Assembly (NCBI GenBank): GCA_031278255.1
Contig: JAITKU010000170.1
Span: forward strand, 1 to 10,569
Reading direction: 5' to 3'
Source: Eubacteriales Family XIII. Incertae Sedis bacterium
Lineage (GTDB): Bacteria; Bacillota; Clostridia; Peptostreptococcales; Anaerovoracaceae
DNA length: 10,569 nt
The translations under genes and the position numbers were made by a program. Under the pieces are notes generated by a model, which was not told where the DNA came from, did no database searches, and worked only from the letters and a program-made list of their open reading frames with translations. This document shows, piece after piece, positions 1-5,534 of this stretch (position 1 is its first letter; each line of letters opens with the position of its first letter).

Positions 1-603
1 CCACCAGGTATAGGCGTCCGGCCGGTCGGGGTAGAGATGCCGGAAGGCGTCGGTGAAGCCCGCCGCAAGCCGCTCGCCGAACTTGCCGCGCTCCTCGTCG
101 GAGAAACCCGCGTTGCCGCGGTTGCTCTTCGGGTTCTTCAGGTCTATCTCATTGTGGGCGACGTTCAGATCCCCGCAGAGTATGACGGGCTTCCGCGCGT
201 CGAGCCGCGTGAGGTAGGCGCGCATCGCGTCCTCCCACTCCATGCGGTAGTCTATGCGCGCCAAACCGTCCTGCGCGTTGGGCGTATATTCCGTCACGAG
301 ATAGAAGTCCTCGAATTCGAGCGTGATCGCGCGGCCCTCCGCGTCGTGGCCCGCCGCGTCGATGTCGTAATGCGCCCCTTTCGGATGCAGCCGCGAGAAC
401 ACGGCCGTGCCGGAATAACCTTTTTTGTTTGCGCTGTTCCAAAACTGCGCGCGGTCCGGCAGATCGACCGCGGCCTGCCCCGGCTGCATCTTCGTCTCCT
501 GCACGCAGATCGCGTCCGCGTCCTCATCGCGGCAAAATTCCAAAAAACCCTTGCCGAGCGCGGCTCGAAGCCCGTTCACATTCCAGCTTACAAAGCGTTT
601 CAA
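1..603 (-). CDS. xth: Exodeoxyribonuclease III (AP endonuclease family), 3' end cut off by window
   Basis: Mg-dependent DNA repair nuclease of the exonuclease III / AP endonuclease family, which cleaves at abasic sites and trims 3' ends in base excision repair. The 201 visible residues start SWNVNGLRA near residue 6, then ICVQETKM (metal-binding Glu36), KKGYSGTAVFSR at 60-71, VTEYTPNAQ with the active-site Tyr at about 106, RIDYRMEWE, and GDLNVAHNEIDLKNPKSN with Asp145 and Asn147. It ends at DAYTWW. About 50 residues carrying the GSDH catalytic motif lie beyond the left edge. The start is a TTG at 603-601. It aligns with the usual family N-terminus, overlaps the MATE stop codon by 2 nt, and has AAAGGAG about 11 nt upstream inside the MATE gene. 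The pair is therefore probably co-transcribed and translationally coupled. The family call is very safe; the TTG start is likely. Confidence 0.95.
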   Translation of the reverse strand, partial: MKRFVSWNVNGLRAALGKGFLEFCRDEDADAICVQETKMQPGQAAVDLPDRAQFWNSANKKGYSGTAVFSRLHPKGAHYDIDAAGHDAEGRAITLEFEDFYLVTEYTPNAQDGLARIDYRMEWEDAMRAYLTRLDARKPVILCGDLNVAHNEIDLKNPKSNRGNAGFSDEERGKFGERLAAGFTDAFRHLYPDRPDAYTWW

Positions 604-1979
604 AGCCCCCTTATCTCCTTTCTGTATATGCGCACCATCATGACGGCCAAGATACCCGTCGTGAAGATCTCCGACAGCGGGTAGCAAAACCAGAAATAAT
701 CGAGGCCGAAAAAGCTCGCGAAGAACCAGGCCAGCGGCAGGGTGAAGATCATCTGGCGCATCAGGGACAGGATCATGGTCAATACGCCGTGCGCCAGCGC
801 CTGCAGGAGCGTGATGGATACGACGGCAAAGGCCGCAAAGACGAAGCCTGTGCTGATGATGCGCAGCGCCCGCGAGCCGATGCGGAGCATATCCGGCGTG
901 GCGTTGAATATGAGCAGGATTTCCTCCGAAAACAGCTGAAAACACAGGAGGCCCGTCGTCATGATCACCAGAGCGACAAGCACGGCTTTCCTGTAGGTTT
1001 CCATGAGCCGCGCCTTGTTGCGCGCGCCGAAATTGTAGCCCATGATCGGCAGCGCGCCTTGGTTCAGGCCGAACACGGGCATGAAGATCAGCGACTGTAT
1101 GCGAAAATACACGCCGAGTACCGCGATCGCCGTGGGGGTCAACCGGATCAGGATGAAATTCGTGATCGACAGCGTGAACGACATGACGGCCTGCATGACG
1201 ATGGACGGCAACCCGACGGCGTATATATCGAGGATGGTCTTTGCCCGCGGCCGAAAGCCCCGAAAGCTGATGTGTACCGCGTGCTTGAAGCGAAACAGCA
1301 TGAAAAGCCCCAGCGACATTCCGATGAACTGGGCGATGACCGTGGAAACGGCGGAGCCTGCGATACCGAGCCGCGGCGCGCCGAAGAGTCCGAAGATCAA
1401 TATGGGATTCAGCACGATGTTGCAGACCGCCCCCGTGATGTTAAAGAGCATGGGAAAGAGCATGTTCCCCGTGGCCTGCAGGGTTTTTTCCGTGTTGATC
1501 TGGAAGAAGAGGAAGAGCGATCCCACGCTCACGATCGAGCAGAAGCGTATCGCGAGCGCGCTGATCTCCGGATCCTCCGAGAACAGCCGCACGAAAGGCG
1601 CCGTGCCGAACAAGCCGAAGAGCGCAAAGACGATCCAACTGCAAAAGGCCAGCAGGAAGCCGTGCGCGGCCGCGTGATCCGCCTCGTCGAAGCGCTTCTC
1701 GCCGAGCCGCCGCGCGATGAGGGAACTGAGTCCGACGCCCGTGCCGACGCTCACCGAGATCATGAGCATCTGTATCGGAAAGACCAGCGTGACGGCCGAC
1801 AGCGCTTTCTCCGATATGCGCGCCACAAAAAAGCTGTCCACGATGTTGTAGAGGGCTTGGATCAGCATCGAAACCATGGCCGGAAAGGACATGGACGCGA
1901 GCAATCTGCCTACGGGCATAACGCCCATCTTGTTTTCTTTTTCACGGTTGTTTGATCTGTTGTTGTCTGTTTGGTCCAT
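600..1979 (-). CDS. MATE family efflux transporter
   Basis: Integral membrane antiporter of the MATE family (DinF/NorM-like, COG0534), 459 aa, a normal length. These proteins export cationic drugs or metabolites using a Na+ or H+ gradient; the substrate cannot be told from sequence. After a polar N-terminus rich in Asn, Lys and Arg (residues 1-18), the protein enters GRLLASMSFPAMVSMLIQ, the typical MATE opening. It continues as about 12 hydrophobic segments in two related halves. Family-like stretches include LYNIVDSFFVARI, LVFPIQMLMISVSVG, LNPILIFGLFG and GLNQGALPIMGYNFGARN (second half). The ATG at 1979 is preceded by AAAGAAAGG with 11 nt spacing. A later in-frame ATG (MGVMPVG) has no good ribosome site. 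It overlaps the downstream exonuclease III gene by 2 nt. It follows rnpB and two terminator-like structures, so it probably has its own promoter or is attenuated. Confidence 0.93.
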   Translation of the reverse strand: MDQTDNNRSNNREKENKMGVMPVGRLLASMSFPAMVSMLIQALYNIVDSFFVARISEKALSAVTLVFPIQMLMISVSVGTGVGLSSLIARRLGEKRFDEADHAAAHGFLLAFCSWIVFALFGLFGTAPFVRLFSEDPEISALAIRFCSIVSVGSLFLFFQINTEKTLQATGNMLFPMLFNITGAVCNIVLNPILIFGLFGAPRLGIAGSAVSTVIAQFIGMSLGLFMLFRFKHAVHISFRGFRPRAKTILDIYAVGLPSIVMQAVMSFTLSITNFILIRLTPTAIAVLGVYFRIQSLIFMPVFGLNQGALPIMGYNFGARNKARLMETYRKAVLVALVIMTTGLLCFQLFSEEILLIFNATPDMLRIGSRALRIISTGFVFAAFAVVSITLLQALAHGVLTMILSLMRQMIFTLPLAWFFASFFGLDYFWFCYPLSEIFTTGILAVMMVRIYRKEIRGL

Positions 1980-2005
1980 TTTTTCGAATGCCTTTCTTTA
2001 TCGTC

Positions 2006-2013
2006 ATAATATA
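2006..2013 (-). promoter_or_regulatory. Weak candidate -10 region for the MATE gene
   Basis: The minus strand reads TATATTAT here, about 30 nt before the MATE start, offering overlapping TATATT and TATTAT hexamers. No recognisable -35 lies 16-18 nt upstream, where the DNA is GC-rich hairpin. I list it only because two terminator-like structures separate the MATE gene from rnpB, so a local promoter is expected. Confidence 0.25.
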
Positions 2014-2020
2014 TCGCCGC

Positions 2021-2077
2021 AAAAAGGGACGCCGGCCCGCGGCATCGACGCTCGACACCCGGTCTGCGGCGCTTCCC
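2021..2077 (-). terminator. Terminator-like two-tier stem in the MATE leader
   Basis: On the minus strand an outer stem pairs GGGA-CGCCG (2074-2077 and 2067-2071, with a 2-nt bulge) with CGGCGTCCC (2026-2034). TTTTT follows at once (2025-2021). The enclosed loop contains an inner 8-bp hairpin with a three-base loop (2041-2059, two G-T pairs). It could be a second terminator in tandem with the one at 2084-2126, or an attenuator or structured leader for the MATE gene. No ligand-binding RNA class is recognised. Confidence 0.4.
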
Positions 2078-2083
2078 TCCATT

Positions 2084-2126
2084 AAAAAATCACCCTGCGG
2101 CGTCTCATGGGACAAACGCCGCAAGG
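2084..2126 (-). terminator. Intrinsic terminator, probably of rnpB
   Basis: The minus strand forms an 11-bp stem, CCTTGCGGCGT (2126-2116) with ACGCCGCAGGG (2103-2093), one G-T pair, and a 12-nt loop. GTGA then six T residues (2089-2084) follow. The other strand has no T run, so it acts leftward. It lies about 86 nt past the mature 3' end of rnpB, which suggests a precursor with a 3' trailer. Confidence 0.8.
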
Positions 2127-2211
2127 ATGAATTCGGATACCTGCTCGGGAAGAGGATTTGATCAAAGCCGCGCGGACGAACGAAAGCGACCGCCCTTGCA
2201 ACTGCGAATTC

Positions 2212-2617
2212 GATGATGAGCAAGCCATAAGCCGGGTTCTGTGTCCCGCCCCACAGGACGCGCGTCGCGCGGCCCCGCAAAGCGGGCGGCAATCATCTAT
2301 CTAGGCCTGCTGTCGCCAACAGGCTCATGCGGCCTACCATTTTGGGCAGCGACGGGCCGCCGCTGTCATCCGCGGATGGCGATGCCCTGCTTGGCCTTGC
2401 TCCGGACGGGGTTTACACGGCCGGCATGTTACCATGCCGCCGGTGAGCTCTTACCTCACCATTTCAACCTTACCACGGCACAACCCGTTTCGGCGGTGTG
2501 TTTCTGTTGCACTTTCCTTAAAGTCACCTTCACCGGACGTTATCCGGCGTCCTTGCCCTGTGGAGCCCGGACTTTCCTCATGCGCTCTCGCGCACGCGAC
2601 TGCCCGGCTTGCTCATA
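2212..2617 (-). ncRNA. rnpB: RNase P RNA, probably type A
   Basis: Catalytic RNA of ribonuclease P, which removes 5' leaders from pre-tRNAs; about 400 nt. Read on the minus strand, the 5' end ATGAGCAAGCC (2616-2606) pairs perfectly over 11 bp with GGCTTGCTCAT (2226-2216), forming helix P1. Universal conserved blocks follow: GAGGAAAGTCCGGGCTCC near the 5' end, ACAGAAA, GGTAAGGTTGAAATGGTG, GAGGTAAGAGCTCACC, and GGTAACATGCC. Near the 3' end are AGATAGATGATTGCC and the signature ACAGAACCCGGCTTA. An AATGGTAGG loop fits the GGU contact to the tRNA CCA end, and the P16-P17 type layout argues for type A. Ends are set from helix P1 and the promoter spacing, so they may be off by a few bases. It has its own promoter just upstream and a terminator downstream. 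Confidence 0.97.
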
Positions 2618-2622
2618 GAAAC

Positions 2623-2631
2623 AGTATAGCA
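2623..2631 (-). promoter_or_regulatory. Extended -10 promoter of rnpB
   Basis: The minus strand carries TGCTATACT: a TGn extension at 2631-2629 and TATACT at 2628-2623. The -10 ends 6-7 nt before the first base of helix P1, which is the spacing expected for a start site at the mature 5' end. The -35 region (about 2646-2651, TTCCCT) is a poor match, as is usual for extended -10 promoters. Confidence 0.75.
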
Positions 2632-2677
2632 CGAATCGCGCGAAAAGGGAATACGGATTTTTACATCGCGCCGCATC

Positions 2678-2695
2678 GCGCCGGCGCGCCGGCGC
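2678..2695. repeat. 18-nt perfect GC palindrome downstream of nif3
   Basis: A self-complementary run of only G and C (GCGCCGGCG and its mirror) sits in the 100-nt gap between the nif3 stop and the rnpB promoter. A wider imperfect pairing, CATCGCG with CGCGATG, encloses it. No T tract follows on the minus strand, so it is not a canonical intrinsic terminator. It may still slow readthrough from nif3 into rnpB or protect the nif3 mRNA 3' end. Confidence 0.5.
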
Positions 2696-2726
2696 CGGGA
2701 CCCCGCGATGATCCGCGTTTCCCGTC

Positions 2727-3527
2727 CTATAAATACGCAAAAGGCCCCTTGCCGCGCCTCGACATATACACCTCCGCCACGTCTCCCACGGCGGTCTTTA
2801 GCCTCTCGGCGAAGTTTTGCACGAAGATCCACTCCGTATCGAAATGCCCGGCGTCTATCAGGCAGATTCCCTTTTCCGCGGCCAGCAGGGCCTCGTGGTG
2901 CCGCACGTCGCCCGTGATATAGAGCGAACAGCCGCTTGCGGCGAAAGCCTCCATCTGCTCGCCGCCCCCGCCCGTGCAGAGTCCCACTTTCAGTATGCGC
3001 GCGGCCGGATCGCCGACGACGGGCAGGCGGCGATCGATGTGCAGGCGTTCGCGCAGCAGATCGCAGACCTCCGCGAGACACATCTCCCGTTTCAGGTTGC
3101 CGATCTTGCCCATGATCTCGCCGGACGCCGCGCCCTCGGGTGGGACGCGCCGGATCTTCTGCAGATCCAGCAGCTCGCACAGATAATCGTTGTTGCCGCC
3201 GTACGCGACATCAAAACTCGTATGCGCCGCATACACCGAGATGCCGGCGCAAATCAGTTCGATGATCTGCCGGCCCACGACGTTGCCACAGTCGATCTTC
3301 TGTATCTTGTGAAAGAGCAGCGGATGGTGCGCGAGTATGAAATCCGCGTTCATTTCGCGCGCTTCGCGGATGATCTCCTCCGTGATATCGAGCGTCACGA
3401 GAACGCGCTTTATTTCCGCGTCGCCGCCCACGTTGATCTGCATACCGTTGTTGTCCCAGTCCAAGGCTCGCTCGGGCGGCGATATTTTCTCGATCTGCTG
3501 TATCAGCTTCTTCCGGTCAATCGACAT
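2727..3527 (-). CDS. Nif3-like dinuclear metal centre protein (DUF34, YqfO/YbgI family)
   Basis: A 266-aa member of the Nif3/DUF34 family, often annotated as GTP cyclohydrolase I type 2 homolog. The biochemical role of the family is unsettled. The metal ligands expected from E. coli YbgI are visible: HHP at 67-69, Asp106 in AHTSFD, and His228 and Glu232 in DAGHFDTE. Other family stretches are DWDNNGMQINVG (23-34), GKIGNL (140-145) and YITGDVRHHEAL (203-214). It is the short form, lacking the central domain that lengthens B. subtilis YqfO. The ATG at 3527 has GGGAGGGAAAGAG directly before it. The frame stays open far upstream into trmK, but that extension is Arg/Gly-rich and read antiframe to a real gene. 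The gene is last in the dgt-dnaG-sigA-trmK run, 77 nt after trmK, matching the B. subtilis yqfN-yqfO pair. Confidence 0.95.
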   Translation of the reverse strand: MSIDRKKLIQQIEKISPPERALDWDNNGMQINVGGDAEIKRVLVTLDITEEIIREAREMNADFILAHHPLLFHKIQKIDCGNVVGRQIIELICAGISVYAAHTSFDVAYGGNNDYLCELLDLQKIRRVPPEGAASGEIMGKIGNLKREMCLAEVCDLLRERLHIDRRLPVVGDPAARILKVGLCTGGGGEQMEAFAASGCSLYITGDVRHHEALLAAEKGICLIDAGHFDTEWIFVQNFAERLKTAVGDVAEVYMSRRGKGPFAYL

Positions 3528-3552
3528 CTCTTTCCCTCCCGCACTTGTTTTC

Positions 3553-3590
3553 CTCCGTCCCGCGGATCGCGCGCATCCTCTCCGTCCCGC
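3553..3590 (-). repeat. 11-nt direct repeat in the trmK-nif3 gap
   Basis: GCGGGACGGAG occurs twice on the minus strand, at 3590-3580 and 3563-3553, 27 nt apart. A related GCGGGAGGGA holds the nif3 ribosome site. The purine-rich copies could act as decoy or standby ribosome sites, or be a small local duplication. Confidence 0.4.
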
Positions 3591-3594
3591 GCGT

Positions 3595-3618
3595 CCCTGC
3601 GGGCCTACGCCCGCAGGG
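3595..3618 (-). repeat. Perfect 10-bp hairpin with the trmK stop codon in its loop
   Basis: On the minus strand CCCTGCGGGC (3618-3609) and GCCCGCAGGG (3604-3595) pair perfectly around a GTAG loop (3608-3605). The loop contains the TAG stop of trmK. No T run follows, so it is not a standard terminator. It is more likely an intercistronic mRNA structure affecting stability or nif3 expression. Confidence 0.6.
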
Positions 3619-4372
3619 TATCGAGCAGGGCGCGAAAGGATGCCGCGCGCGCGCGCGATTTTTCGAGCAGGGCCTCTTTCCCCGCGCCGGCGGCCGCCAG
3701 ATGCTCCGACACGGTTTCCGCCGTCTTTAGCTTGCGCTCCAGCCACGCCGCGAGCAAGGGTTCGCTTTTGCGAAACAGCAGGGGACTGATCTCCTCCGAC
3801 AGTCCGCCGGCCGCCAAAATCCCCTCCGCGCGGCGCAGGGCCGCAGGCCGCGCGGGCGCGGGCCGCGAAGCGCCCGCGAAGCGCGCCGCGGGCGCTGCGC
3901 ACAATATCTCGCAGATGAAACGTCCCTCGGCCGCAAGGGACTCGTCGAACACGACGAAACCGAGTTCCGCCAAACGGAGGCGCAACTTATCCGCGGCGTT
4001 TCGCGGCTGCAGGATATATCGCCCGAGCGAGCGCGCCTTTTCCGCGTCGGCCGATAGGATATCCGCGATCAGTCGCCCGCCCATGCCCGCCATAACCGCA
4101 ACGTCAACCTCGCCGCACGCGTAGGGCGCGAGTCCGTCGCCGAGCCTGATATCGAAAACCGCGCCGGGCAACAGACGATCGAGACCGGCGCGGGTCTTTT
4201 CGAGCGGCCCGGGCCGCGTATCGCTGAGGATCAGCGCGCGCGTACGCCCCCGCGCATACAGCGCGATCGGCAGCAGGGCGTGATCCGTGCCGATATCCGC
4301 GACGCGTTCCCCCGGCTCGATCAGGGAATAGATTTTCTCCAGCCTGTCGGAAAGCCTGATCATAGGGTCCAA
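3605..4372 (-). CDS. trmK: tRNA (adenine(22)-N(1))-methyltransferase TrmK
   Basis: SAM-dependent enzyme that makes m1A at position 22 of bacterial tRNAs (B. subtilis YqfN/TrmK). The 255-aa protein shows the Rossmann SAM loop VADIGTDHALLPI (24-36), LGDGLAPY, the family signature VMAGMGGRLI and LQPRNAADKLR. The C-terminal third is rich in Ala, Arg, Leu and Glu and looks like the helical or coiled-coil domain of TrmK. It is slightly longer than the B. subtilis enzyme. The start is set at a TTG (4372), 10 nt after a GGAG that overlaps the end of sigA. The ATG three codons later (4363) is 19 nt from that site and less likely. Only 7 nt separate it from the sigA stop, so it is certainly in the same transcript. 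The stop codon sits in a hairpin loop. Confidence 0.95.
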   Translation of the reverse strand: MDPMIRLSDRLEKIYSLIEPGERVADIGTDHALLPIALYARGRTRALILSDTRPGPLEKTRAGLDRLLPGAVFDIRLGDGLAPYACGEVDVAVMAGMGGRLIADILSADAEKARSLGRYILQPRNAADKLRLRLAELGFVVFDESLAAEGRFICEILCAAPAARFAGASRPAPARPAALRRAEGILAAGGLSEEISPLLFRKSEPLLAAWLERKLKTAETVSEHLAAAGAGKEALLEKSRARAASFRALLDTLRA

Positions 4373-4379
4373 GCGGTCA

Positions 4380-5522
4380 CTACTCCAAATAATCTTTCAA
4401 CTTCTTGCTGCGGCTCGGATGGCGCAGCTTGCGGAGCGCCTTGGCCTCTATCTGCCTTATCCGCTCGCGCGTGACATCGAAGCGCTTTCCGACCTCCTCC
4501 AAGGTTCTGGCGCGCCCGTCGTCAAGCCCGAAGCGCAGGATCAGCACCTTCTGTTCGCGCTCGGTCAGGGTGTCCAGCACCTCTATCAACTGCTCCTTGA
4601 GCATGGAAAAGGCCGCGGCGTCGGCCGGCGCCAGCACGTCATCATCGGGTATGAAATCCCCCAGATGGCTGTCCTCCTCCTCGCCGATGGGCGTTTCGAG
4701 CGAAACCGGTTCCTGCGCGATCTTCAATATCTCGCGCACCTTTTCCTCGGAGATGTCCATCTCCGCCGCGATCTCCTCCGGCAGAGGCTCCCTGCCGTAT
4801 TCCTGCAACAGCTGCCGCGAAATGCGGATCAGTTTGTTGATCGTTTCGACCATATGCACGGGTATGCGGATCGTCCGCGCCTGATCCGCGATGGAGCGCG
4901 TGATCGCCTGCCTGATCCACCAAGTCGCGTAGGTGCTGAACTTGTAGCCCTTGCGCCAGTCGAACTTGTCCACGGCCTTGATCAGGCCGAAATTGCCCTC
5001 CTGGATCAGATCGAGGAAGAGCATCCCCCGGCCCACATAGCGTTTCGCGATACTGACCACAAGCCGCAGGTTGGCCTCGCAGAGCCGCTTCTTCGCGTTG
5101 TCGTCCCCGCCCTCCATGCGCATGGCCAGATCGACCTCCTCATCCGCCGTCAATAGCGGCACGGTGCCGATTTCTTTCAGGTACATCCTGACGGGATCGT
5201 CCACGGCGATACCCTTGGGAAGGGTGGCCTCAAGATCGATCTCGTTGCCTCCGGCCACGATCTCAACGTCGATCTCGGTGTCCTCTTCCTCTTCGAGCGC
5301 CATGAGTTCGTAGGGTTCCGGCTCCTCGACCTCGGTCACAAGCTCGACGCCGGCGTTGAAAAGCTTGTCGTAGAAGTCGTCGATCTGATCCTTGTCGATC
5401 TCCAGCGTTTCCAGCTCGTCCGCGATCTCGGTATACGTCACACTGCCCTTGTTCTTGGCGCGCTCAAAAAGTTCTTGGATCGCCTCCATCTTTTTTTCTT
5501 CGTTTTCGTCCTCGTAATGCAC
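4380..5522 (-). CDS. sigA: Primary (housekeeping) sigma factor SigA/RpoD
   Basis: Sigma-70 group 1 factor that directs RNA polymerase to housekeeping promoters; about 380 aa, typical of Bacillota SigA. Domains in order: a region 1.1-like N-terminus (FERAKNKGSVTYTEIADEL), a strongly acidic linker (EVEEPEP, EEEEDTE), and region 1.2 (DDPVRMYLKEIG). Region 2 has ANLRLVVSIAKRYVGRG, DLIQEGNFGLIKAVDKFD and KFSTYATWWIRQAI (-10 recognition). Region 3 is RIPVHMVETINKL onward. Region 4 has LTEREQKVLILRFGL and VTRERIRQIEAKALRKLRHP (-35 recognition). Two GTG starts compete. The one at 5531 overlaps the dnaG stop (GTGA). The one at 5522 follows AGGTGATC, a strong anti-16S match, by an ideal 8 nt and is preferred. 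The ribosome site thus spans the dnaG stop, implying translational coupling. Confidence 0.97.
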   Translation of the reverse strand: MHYEDENEEKKMEAIQELFERAKNKGSVTYTEIADELETLEIDKDQIDDFYDKLFNAGVELVTEVEEPEPYELMALEEEEDTEIDVEIVAGGNEIDLEATLPKGIAVDDPVRMYLKEIGTVPLLTADEEVDLAMRMEGGDDNAKKRLCEANLRLVVSIAKRYVGRGMLFLDLIQEGNFGLIKAVDKFDWRKGYKFSTYATWWIRQAITRSIADQARTIRIPVHMVETINKLIRISRQLLQEYGREPLPEEIAAEMDISEEKVREILKIAQEPVSLETPIGEEEDSHLGDFIPDDDVLAPADAAAFSMLKEQLIEVLDTLTEREQKVLILRFGLDDGRARTLEEVGKRFDVTRERIRQIEAKALRKLRHPSRSKKLKDYLE

Positions 5523-5523
5523 G

Positions 5524-5534
5524 GCGATCACCTG
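5524..5534 (-). promoter_or_regulatory. Ribosome binding site of sigA across the dnaG stop
   Basis: The minus strand reads GCAGGTGATC just before the GTG at 5522. AGGTGATC matches the 16S 3'-end complement over 8 bases and contains the dnaG TGA (5530-5528). This favours the 5522 start over the 5531 GTG, which lies inside the site. Confidence 0.6.

Noticed and set aside
429..1955. A 508-codon plus-strand open frame
   Set aside because: It lies antisense to the MATE and exonuclease III genes. Its product is a low-complexity mix of Arg, Asp, Glu and His typical of a reverse frame of GC-rich coding DNA, and no family is recognisable.
1942..2292. Minus-strand open frame of 116 codons across the rnpB 3' end and MATE leader
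   Set aside because: It runs through the conserved 3' part of rnpB, a terminator stem and the MATE start, so it cannot be a real gene.
2241..2922. Overlapping open frames on both strands across rnpB
   Set aside because: The sequence is explained by the conserved RNase P RNA; the frames are incidental in a non-coding RNA gene.
3528..3902. N-terminal extension of the Nif3 protein upstream of 3527
   Set aside because: The extension is Arg/Gly/Ala-rich and overlaps the trmK coding region in another frame. The Nif3 domain begins right after the ATG at 3527, which has a strong ribosome site.
2817..4124. A 435-codon plus-strand open frame
   Set aside because: It is antisense to nif3 and trmK, both of which carry intact family motifs on the other strand. 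The translation changes character midway and turns Ser/Arg/Ala-rich.
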